Of a stretch of DNA of 19,224 nucleotides, positions 14,163 through 19,224 are shown in pieces. The stretch is from an uncultured Bacteroidota bacterium (GTDB lineage Bacteria; Bacteroidota; Bacteroidia; Chitinophagales; Chitinophagaceae), in the NCBI GenBank assembly GCA_946479615.1, contig CAMLGR010000090.1:1-19224 (forward strand), in the 5' to 3' direction. The notes under the pieces were generated by a model. That model worked only from the letters and a program-made list of their open reading frames with translations. It had not been told where the DNA came from and ran no database searches. How positions within the stretch are numbered: position 1 is the stretch's first letter; the number at the start of each line of letters is the position of its first letter. The position numbers and the translations under genes were made by a program.

Positions 14163-14990
14163 TTATAGGGGCGTCCTAAGGTAGACGGCAAATTCGTTTT
14201 CGATACGCTGCGCTTTTTCGATGAGAGCTTTATCGGTGATATATTTTTCCACATCTTTTACTTCACTAAGCAAATCCTTTTTATATACCTTATTAAAAGG
14301 AAAATAATTTAACCGGAACGACCACTCATTTTTCATACGGTTATATACTGTTGTATCGTCTGCTGCAAGAGAAGAATAACGGACAAACATATAACGGCTC
14401 CGGGGCAGGGATTTTGTAAGATTGAGGATCTGTTCATAATAATAGATCCAGATCCGCAGGAATGATTCGGCATACTTTGCATAAATCTTTTCTATGGGTT
14501 TCCTTTTAAACAAAATCCATTTCAGCTTCGACAATCCTTTTTTGGTCCTGAACTTTTTCAGATGCACTTTATATTCGCGTGAAAGCAATGAATTGATCGT
14601 GGAATGAAAATCCCGTACAATAACCAGGTAAAAAGCAGAAGGAATCAGTTCCTTATATGTATCCAGGAAAAGACAGGTCCTGGGTTCTTTCCAGCCCCAT
14701 TCAGTATTCGCACTGTTTTTATCATCGATCAGTTTTTGTAATTGTTTTTTTTCTTCCTCCACCAGTGTAACAGGTTTATCTACAAAACCGGTATAGGGAT
14801 ATTTCCTGTTGAGAAGAAACCGCTGGTGCATTTCCAGGAAATCTGTATCCTCAAAATGGCCCTCTACATTTCCTACATCGGCAGGGAATAATTTTTCACC
14901 CACAGGTAATCCGCAACGATATAGCCATTGGGTAACAAGAGACGTACCGGACCGGTGCATCCCGACGATAATCATAACTTTCGAATTCAT
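14163..14990 (-). CDS. PAPS-dependent sulfotransferase family protein
   Basis: 275 residues. Sulfotransferases move the sulfonate of PAPS onto a hydroxyl or amino group of a carbohydrate, lipid or protein. The 5'-phosphosulfate loop is VGMHRSGTSLVTQWL (9-23), GHFED (44-48) and WGWKEPRTCLF (98-108) are typical of this Bacteria/Bacteroidota branch, and the 3'-phosphate site is VIVRDFHSTINSLLSREY (123-140) with R126 and a serine. There is no signal peptide or membrane helix, so it acts in the cytoplasm. It lies 18 bases downstream of the APS kinase gene, which would supply PAPS; the acceptor is unknown. Confidence 0.88.
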   Translation of the reverse strand: MNSKVMIIVGMHRSGTSLVTQWLYRCGLPVGEKLFPADVGNVEGHFEDTDFLEMHQRFLLNRKYPYTGFVDKPVTLVEEEKKQLQKLIDDKNSANTEWGWKEPRTCLFLDTYKELIPSAFYLVIVRDFHSTINSLLSREYKVHLKKFRTKKGLSKLKWILFKRKPIEKIYAKYAESFLRIWIYYYEQILNLTKSLPRSRYMFVRYSSLAADDTTVYNRMKNEWSFRLNYFPFNKVYKKDLLSEVKDVEKYITDKALIEKAQRIENEFAVYLRTPL

Positions 14991-15008
14991 ATTTTAGGGA
15001 TTGATCAG

Positions 15009-15590
15009 CTAAGCATTTTTTCTCACGCTCAAACTATAAGAAGCGCGGGGTATCCATTTGTTTTCAGATTTTTCCTGTTCCAGGATGAATCGTGTAATCT
15101 TACGTGCACATTCGGCAATTGTATTCAGTTCGGTATTTACATACAGATCAGGTTCGGCAGGAATATCAAATGGATCATTAATGCCTGTGAGGTTATTTAC
15201 TTTTTCAGGATGATCTGCCGGAAGAAAAGCCTTGCGGTATAAACCTTTGGTGTCTCTTATTTTAAGAATTTCTACCGAGCAATCGATGTGGATCGTTTTT
15301 GTATGGGGGTAAGTGGCACGTACTTCATGACGGATCTGGTCATAGGGATTGATAGCACAGATGATCGCTATAATGCCATGCTTGGATAATTGCCCGGCAA
15401 CAAATGCCATGCGCCGCATATTTTCCATACGGTCGTCTTTGGAAAAACTTAGTCCATAGCAAAGCGTTTTACGGTATTCATCGCCATCTATAATTTCTAC
15501 GGGCAACCCTTTTTTATTCAGGATAATTTCTACCGCCCGGGCAAGCGTACTTTTTCCCGCACCGGATAAGCCGCACAATTGAATAATCAT
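15009..15590 (-). CDS. cysC: Adenylylsulfate (APS) kinase-like protein
   Basis: 193 residues. APS kinase phosphorylates the 3'-hydroxyl of adenylyl sulfate with ATP, giving PAPS. Motifs: P-loop GLSGAGKST (7-15), DGDEYRKTL (35-43), FSKDDRMENMRRMAFVAGQL (49-68, binds APS), RDTKGLYRKA (112-121) and LTGINDPFD (134-142). The segment usually reading SPYR (its Ser is the phospho-serine of E. coli CysC) is INPYDQIRHE (80-89) here, so Ser becomes Asn81. No ATP sulfurylase gene (cysD/cysN) is in the window, so APS must come from elsewhere. It precedes the sulfotransferase gene by 18 bases as the first gene of the pair. Confidence 0.88.
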   Translation of the reverse strand: MIIQLCGLSGAGKSTLARAVEIILNKKGLPVEIIDGDEYRKTLCYGLSFSKDDRMENMRRMAFVAGQLSKHGIIAIICAINPYDQIRHEVRATYPHTKTIHIDCSVEILKIRDTKGLYRKAFLPADHPEKVNNLTGINDPFDIPAEPDLYVNTELNTIAECARKITRFILEQEKSENKWIPRASYSLSVRKNA

Positions 15591-15840
15591 ACATCAGTTT
15601 TCTAGCATTAAGTAATGGCAGCAAAAAAGAAAGGGTGGTTCTTTTTTACCTGGTTCGGGGTTTCAATAGTTAGACGCCAAAAAATGAAAAAAATTTACCC
15701 TGTATGGAATTTATTTTGAGATTATAGATAAACACAGGTTGTATATCGATGGATGCGATGAAAGGAAAGGTGAATTTGCCCTTATTGCAGAGTTAATAAA
15801 AAGTTAACGGAAATTTTGTGCAGGATTAGGTAAAATGATT
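15591..15840. other. AT-rich gap upstream of the APS kinase gene
   Basis: No coding potential noticed. It contains a perfect 9-base inverted pair AAAAAAGAA / TTCTTTTTT (15623-15647) with a 7-base loop, in the likely leader of the APS kinase transcript. No strong TAnnTTTG promoter was found. Confidence 0.35.
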
Positions 15841-16153
15841 TTAGTATACAGGTAATATGGGTAAGCGATCTCCCAATCCCATTTCTTTGAGATCATCGGG
15901 CGTTACGGTATATCAGTATTTTATTATCAGCACGTATTTCATCACATGAATAATGGGTAAGTGTATCGGTATCAAAAATTAGGATCTGTATTTTTCCTGA
16001 AAGTATACGTGATTCATCCTGCAAATCAGGCTGCTGCCTGGGATGGAGTTGTTTCAATTCTTTAGGAGCTGGCTGCATGCCGGGCAAGGAGGCTGAGATC
16101 AGACAATGGCAAAATTTTTCCCATTTACGCCCCTTATTTTGCTTAGTCTTCAT
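15841..16153 (-). pseudogene. Small unknown gene, probably frameshifted near its 3' end
   Basis: An ATG at 16153 opens an 86-codon frame ending at 15893 (last residues DNKILIYRNAR). Just before that stop, the next frame reads VTPDDLKEMGLGDRLPILPV then Y and TAA at 15841-15843, which looks like a natural protein end. Removing one base around 15905 would join KILIY to VTPDDL and give a ~103-residue protein. The first ~30 residues are basic and irregular; a beta-like segment KIQILIFDTDTLTHY follows. No family recognised. It may be a decayed gene or a sequencing indel, less likely programmed frameshifting. It is divergent from the response regulator at 16256. Confidence 0.4.
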
Positions 16154-16255
16154 TTTAGTTGTTATACAGATAGCTGATTCCCCTTGAATTCAGGCGGTTC
16201 AGTACTGGCGTTAAAATTGTGACTTTATTGAGATGATTCATGAAACCGAGATCGT

Positions 16256-16645
16256 ATGGAAACAATAGCAAGCAGGAAACCGAGGCTTTTACTGGTAGAT
16301 GATGATGAAGATCTTCTGTTGCTGATGAAAATGAAAATGAAAGCGGAAGGATTTGTAGTGCAGACCTCGCAAAACGGAGACAAAATATATGATATGGTGG
16401 AGCAGGACCGGCCAGATATCGTTTTACTGGATATAACTATGCGTGGTATAAGTGGCGCGGAGATTTGCAAGCACCTCAAAACGGATCAAACAACAAAAGA
16501 TATCCCGGTTGTTTTATTTTCTGCAAATTATAATATTCAAAATATAGCGGAGGAATGCGGCGCCGATGGCTGTATTGACAAACCGTTTAACAATATTGTG
16601 GTAAGAGAAAAATTGATGAGTATTATTAACCAGCACCAGGCCTGA
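16256..16645 (+). CDS. Single-domain response regulator (CheY-like)
   Basis: 129 residues, receiver domain only. The acidic pocket is D15-D17 (LLVDDDEDLLLL), the phosphorylated residue D59 (IVLLDITMRGISG), the conserved Ser S89 (VVLFSANY) and Lys K109 (CIDKPFNN), so it should be a functional phospho-receiver. It has no output domain and no histidine kinase next to it, so it is an orphan that must act through protein-protein contact or a phosphorelay. The transcript ends in the perfect palindrome at 16661-16717. Confidence 0.93.
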   Translation: METIASRKPRLLLVDDDEDLLLLMKMKMKAEGFVVQTSQNGDKIYDMVEQDRPDIVLLDITMRGISGAEICKHLKTDQTTKDIPVVLFSANYNIQNIAEECGADGCIDKPFNNIVVREKLMSIINQHQA

Positions 16646-16660
16646 TATCTTCCCCTGTTA

Positions 16661-16717
16661 AATTAATATAAAAGAGAAGTCGCCATCATTGATGGCGACT
16701 TCTCTTTTATATTAATT
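16661..16717. terminator. Bidirectional terminator: perfect 28-bp stem
   Basis: 16661-16688 is exactly inverted at 16690-16717 around a single central T. A GC core (AGTCGCCATCA) is flanked by A/T-rich ends that give T-rich runs on both strands. It serves the convergent response regulator and His-rich lipoprotein genes and contains the stop codon of the latter. Confidence 0.88.
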
Positions 16718-16882
16718 GTGGATACGAATATCTACTCCCGGAGGCGGTGTTCTGTGGTGATGATGATAATACCTGGTCCGGTGATAATGATGTTCGTGGT
16801 AATAATGTTGTTCTGCACAGGCAGAAAGCGAGAATACGATTACTATGGCTATAATAATAGTATTGAAAAAGCTTGTTTTCAT
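16712..16882 (-). CDS. Histidine/tyrosine-rich mini-lipoprotein
   Basis: 56 residues from the ATG at 16882; a longer frame from 16918 adds 12 residues that spoil the signal peptide. Residues 1-21 (MKTSFFNTIIIAIVIVFSLS then A) with the lipobox LSAC predict lipidation at C22. The 34-residue mature part has ten His and five Tyr, in AEQHYYHEHHYHRTRYYHHH, then PPPGVDIRIHN. Such runs can bind Zn, Ni or Cu, but no metal role is proven. The reverse strand is also open here because of the codon bias. Its stop lies inside the 16661-16717 palindrome. Function unknown; similar His-rich tiny lipoproteins are common in this group. Confidence 0.7.
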   Translation of the reverse strand: MKTSFFNTIIIAIVIVFSLSACAEQHYYHEHHYHRTRYYHHHHRTPPPGVDIRIHN

Positions 16883-17046
16883 GATAATACTTTTATACCA
16901 ATAACAGTTGAAAACCATGCCAACGGGCAGGAGGAATGTAAAAACCCTGTTAACGAAGCGACTGGGAACCCGGAACAGTTATAAATCATTCTTTTCGAAT
17001 ACTTTTATCGTGTTAAAAAAATGCATTCATTTAATAACCGGTCAAT

Positions 17047-17457
17047 ATGTTCAACCTGGAAAAGATTAAAGAAAGACATGCAAAAGTGAAAAGCGGGGCG
17101 GATTTTCCCGCGTATATACAGGATCTTAAAAAGATGGGAGTAACCGCCTATGAGAATTATGTATCGGACGGCCACACGGCATATTTCGGAGATAATAATT
17201 TCCAGCTTGTTGCAGGTAATAAATATCCTGTTATGGAGATAGATGATATCGGTTCCGCGGAAAAATTAAAGCATTCATTGCTTATTCACCAACAAGGAAA
17301 GACTGATTATCCTACTTTTTGTAAAGATGCCGCGAATGCGGGAGTAGAAAAATGGAAGGTAGATATACAGCAATTGACCTGCACTTACTATGATAAGAAG
17401 GAAAACAAACTGCTAACAGAAAAAATCCCGGTGCCGGATGGTAGTGAAGGAATGTGA
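17047..17457 (+). CDS. DUF1398 family protein (E. coli YbcV-like)
   Basis: 136 residues. Family pattern: N-terminal FNLEKIKERHAKVKSGADFP (2-21), YIQDLKKMGVTAYENYVSDG (23-42), HTAYFGDNN, and the C-terminal HQQGKTDYPTFCKDAANAGV (81-100), EKWKVD and CTYYDKKENKLL. This is the DUF1398 layout, of unknown biochemical role; the E. coli member lies in a prophage remnant, but nothing phage-like is next to it here. No signal peptide, so cytosolic. It stands alone, with 149 bases before the antitoxin gene. Confidence 0.85.
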   Translation: MFNLEKIKERHAKVKSGADFPAYIQDLKKMGVTAYENYVSDGHTAYFGDNNFQLVAGNKYPVMEIDDIGSAEKLKHSLLIHQQGKTDYPTFCKDAANAGVEKWKVDIQQLTCTYYDKKENKLLTEKIPVPDGSEGM

Positions 17458-17567
17458 GAGGCTCCATCTAAGCAAATACTGAATCAAATGGGGTGTGTAT
17501 ACTATATAAGAACTGTCGGAAAATCAAATTGACAATTTATCTTATTGATTTACTGTACTTTAGCATT

Positions 17568-17595
17568 AAACAAATTTGAGTAAACAATTTTGTTT
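17568..17595. promoter_or_regulatory. Operator-like palindrome before the toxin-antitoxin pair
   Basis: AAACAAATTTG (17568-17578) and CAATTTTGTTT (17585-17595) are inverted at 10 of 11 positions with a 6-base spacer. It ends 11 bases before the antitoxin ATG and covers the promoter boxes, the usual place for autorepression by a HigA-like antitoxin. A second weaker pair AAATCAA/TTGATTT is at 17521-17551. Confidence 0.5.
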
Positions 17596-17602
17596 ATATT
17601 TG
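17595..17602 (+). promoter_or_regulatory. -7 promoter element directly at the antitoxin start
   Basis: TATATTTG matches TAnnTTTG fully. A TTTG at 17575-17578 (16-base spacing, short) could be -33. The G lies 5 bases before the ATG at 17607, so the transcript would be leaderless or nearly so. An alternative upstream promoter TTG...TACTTTAG (17529-17563) has a long 24-base spacing. Confidence 0.4.
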
Positions 17603-17606
17603 GATA

Positions 17607-18065
17607 ATGGTTGATGAATTATCCATATTGAAGGGAATTCACCCGGGATTTGTCCTGGAAAGAAAACTTACTGAAAGGAAGCTTAGTAAAGGGAAATTTG
17701 CTCTTTCTGTTAATGAATATCCACAAACACTTACTGCTATTACCAAAGGAAAAAGAGGCATGAATACACTACTTGCCTTAAAGATCGAAGAAGCATTGGG
17801 ATTAGAAGAAGGCTATTTTATGACGCTACAGGTTTTTTATGATATCAGGCAGGAAAAACTGAAGCAGTCAACTTCCAGCCCTGATCTTTCTAAAATACGT
17901 CCTGTTCTTTTTTGGGATACCAATATCGAAAAAATAGATTGGGAAAGACAGCACAAGGCTATCATCCGTCGCGTATTTGAAAGGGGAAATAAAAAGGAAA
18001 AGGATGAGATTACACGGTATTATGGAAAAGATCGGGTAAACAAGATATTACAGGCCCCTGTTTAA
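17607..18065 (+). CDS. HigA-like HTH antitoxin with C-terminal DUF6922
   Basis: 152 residues. Residues about 10-82 follow the HigA/VapI addiction-antitoxin plan: GIHPGFVLERKLTERKLSKG, an HTH (about 28-50) with TLTAITKGKRGMNTLLALKI, then EEALGLEEGYFMTLQVFYDI. Residues about 99-145 (VLFWDTNIEKIDWERQHKAI, then RRVFERGNKKEKDEITRYYG) match what I know as DUF6922, a tail found in antitoxins of AbiEii-type toxins in Bacteroidota. So a HigA-type DNA-binding head is joined to a likely toxin-binding tail. It precedes the nucleotidyltransferase gene by 22 bases. The operator at 17568-17595 suggests autorepression. No RelE/HigB-type toxin gene is present, unlike true higBA. Confidence 0.85.
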   Translation: MVDELSILKGIHPGFVLERKLTERKLSKGKFALSVNEYPQTLTAITKGKRGMNTLLALKIEEALGLEEGYFMTLQVFYDIRQEKLKQSTSSPDLSKIRPVLFWDTNIEKIDWERQHKAIIRRVFERGNKKEKDEITRYYGKDRVNKILQAPV

Positions 18066-18087
18066 TGGATTAAATAATATAAGGCTT

Positions 18088-18723
18088 ATGCCAGGCTTAT
18101 ACTGGAACACGGTCAATGGTTTATTAAAGAATATACTACAATCCACTATGGGTGCTCCGGAATTTGATGCCTTCAGATTGGTAGGAGGAACCTCATTAAG
18201 TCTTCAATTCGGACATCGGTTATCCATAGACATAGATCTTTTTACAGAAGAAGCGTATGAAAGCATAGATTTTAATGCGATAGATAAATTCTTTAAAAAT
18301 AATTACCCTTATGCAACAACCAATGGCGGGCAAATAGCAATGGGCACTTCTTATTTTGCAGGTACCAGTGAGCGGGAGGCTGTTAAAATAGATATTTACT
18401 ACGTTGATCCTTTTATCAGGCCGGTTGTTAGCAAAGAATCTATCCGGCTTGCTTCAGTTGAAGATATCATTGCTATGAAGCTTGAAATTATTTCGCGCAG
18501 AGGCCGGAAAAAAGATTTTTGGGATTTACATGAGCTATCTGACTGGTATGATATTGCCACTATGATAACTTTTCATCGGGAACGGTATCCATATAATCAT
18601 GATGAGGATCTTATACGTGCTGGATTAATTGATTTCACTGAAGCAGACGACGATTTTGACCCTGAATGTTTAAAGGGAAAACATTGGGAGCTGATCAAGC
18701 TTGATTTTGTTACCTGGGTATAA
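18088..18723 (+). CDS. AbiEii/AbiGii-type nucleotidyltransferase toxin
   Basis: 211 residues, shorter than AbiEii itself (~300). Motifs of the nucleotidyltransferase fold: LVGGTSLSLQFGHRLSIDID (31-50) with GGTSL and D48/D50, KIDIYY (100-105; third acidic D102), and the conserved C-terminal AMKLEIISRRGRKKDFWDLH (129-148). AbiEii toxins, with antitoxin AbiEi, give phage resistance, and the related MenT toxins add nucleotides to tRNA 3' ends; whether this one does is inferred. The antitoxin-like gene 22 bases upstream completes the pair. It is convergent with the serine hydrolase gene, with a 47-bp gap and no clear terminator. Confidence 0.9.
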   Translation: MPGLYWNTVNGLLKNILQSTMGAPEFDAFRLVGGTSLSLQFGHRLSIDIDLFTEEAYESIDFNAIDKFFKNNYPYATTNGGQIAMGTSYFAGTSEREAVKIDIYYVDPFIRPVVSKESIRLASVEDIIAMKLEIISRRGRKKDFWDLHELSDWYDIATMITFHRERYPYNHDEDLIRAGLIDFTEADDDFDPECLKGKHWELIKLDFVTWV

Positions 18724-18770
18724 CTCCTTATTCATGTAATGCCAGCTATAACCCACAGTGCGCCGGACAA

Positions 18771-19224
18771 TTAATTATCCGCAGATTTAACTGCTTCTCT
18801 TTTGTCATCGACCCGTTGATCATATTTTATAAGAAACCATGACAGGTCCGGAGTATATTTTCTTTTTCGTCCCAGTTCATAGTTGTATATCGTTTGCCCG
18901 ACCTTATACATAAAGGGCCAGCCGATCGTTTCATAATCGTATTTATCATCGTTCAGGATGCCATCGCTGTTGACATAGATGGTTACCGACAGCATAAACT
19001 CCACGTTGTTGTTGAAATCTGCTACATAGGAAACATCGGTAAGACAGCCATAGGCCCAGCCCACTTTATTGAATACACGCACACCGGGTGGCATCGTATG
19101 CGTATTATTCCTGAAAAAGAACTTTACATAACTATCATAATATTCGCTGGTATCGTATTTCGGATAATTGGTTTCGGAAGGGAATTGCGATAGGAACCTG
19201 TATAGAAAGCGATAGTCATCATTC
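18771..19224 (-). CDS. Beta-lactamase-fold serine hydrolase, C-terminal part (partial)
   Basis: 150 codons from the right edge to the TAA at 18771; the start and the Ser-x-x-Lys motif lie outside the window. The piece has GVRVFNKVGWAYGCLTDVSY followed by VADFNNNVEFMLSVTIYVNS and SDGILNDDKYDYETIGWPFM. These are the late strands and C-terminal helix of a class A beta-lactamase-like domain as found in Bacteroidota. The position of the KTG triad reads NKVGWAYG, with Val for Thr, so it is more likely an uncharacterised hydrolase than a true beta-lactamase. An internal ATG at 19094 is not the start, since the frame continues with good protein sequence upstream. Confidence 0.82.
   Translation of the reverse strand, partial: NDDYRFLYRFLSQFPSETNYPKYDTSEYYDSYVKFFFRNNTHTMPPGVRVFNKVGWAYGCLTDVSYVADFNNNVEFMLSVTIYVNSDGILNDDKYDYETIGWPFMYKVGQTIYNYELGRKRKYTPDLSWFLIKYDQRVDDKREAVKSADN

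Noticed and set aside
16718..16984. 88-codon plus-strand frame opposite the His-rich lipoprotein
   Set aside because: It arises from the His/Tyr codon bias (ATG/ATR-rich complement) of the real gene, whose signal peptide and lipobox are convincing.
17607..18065. Canonical higBA module
   Set aside because: The HigA-like head is real, but no RelE/HigB-type toxin frame exists upstream or downstream; the partner is a nucleotidyltransferase.

Overview
The window looks like chromosomal DNA from a Bacteroidota bacterium, most likely of the Chitinophagaceae. Reasons: moderate GC; promoters of the Bacteroidota type (TTG/TTTG, about 20 bases, then TAnnTTTG) with no convincing Shine-Dalgarno sequences; and gene families typical of that group (GHL10 glycosidase-like exported protein, SPASM radical SAM protein, YkuD_2 L,D-transpeptidase, HigA-like/DUF6922 antitoxin with an AbiEii nucleotidyltransferase). 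I see no rRNA, tRNA, CRISPR array, transposase, prophage gene or replication origin.

Layout. 1-796: start of rpoN (sigma-54), running off the left edge. 891-1292: small exported protein of unknown function. 1420-2982: exported GHL10-like glycosidase. 3182-3634: MarR regulator, divergent from a possible 29-residue protein (3876-3965) that has a good promoter. 4020-5553: radical SAM/SPASM protein translationally coupled to a DinB-like protein. 5726-9421: pxpB-pxpC-pxpA 5-oxoprolinase operon ending in an NRAMP-fold transporter. 9421-9796: exact 188-bp tandem duplication of an intergenic palindrome plus terminator. 9789-10529: L,D-transpeptidase-like protein. 10918-12342: MATE exporter. 12805-14001: GH88 lipoprotein. 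14163-15590: APS kinase plus sulfotransferase (PAPS made and used). 15841-16153: a probably frameshifted small gene. 16256-16645: single-domain response regulator. 16712-16882: histidine-rich mini-lipoprotein. 17047-17457: DUF1398 protein. 17607-18723: toxin-antitoxin-like pair. 18771-19224: C-terminal part of a beta-lactamase-fold serine hydrolase, running off the right edge.

Genes that work together: PxpA and PxpBC form the ATP-dependent 5-oxoprolinase that converts 5-oxoproline to glutamate, and the linked transporter probably serves the same pathway, because it lacks the metal-binding residues of true NRAMP proteins. The APS kinase and sulfotransferase form a two-gene sulfation cassette. 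The HigA-like/DUF6922 protein and the AbiEii protein form a self-contained pair with an operator-like palindrome over its promoter.

The most unusual feature is not a gene. The intergenic gaps, mainly those between convergent genes, hold several unrelated families of long palindromes built by iterating short words (CTATGTG, CTCTGTG, GCAAAGG, ATTATGAAT, GGCAGT-like, TGACACC). Several overlap or directly supply a stop codon. They look like dispersed Bacteroidota repeat families that double as bidirectional terminators. Start-codon choices that matter are given in the entries (radical SAM gene starts at GTG; L,D-transpeptidase gene probably at TTG; marR at an internal ATG).
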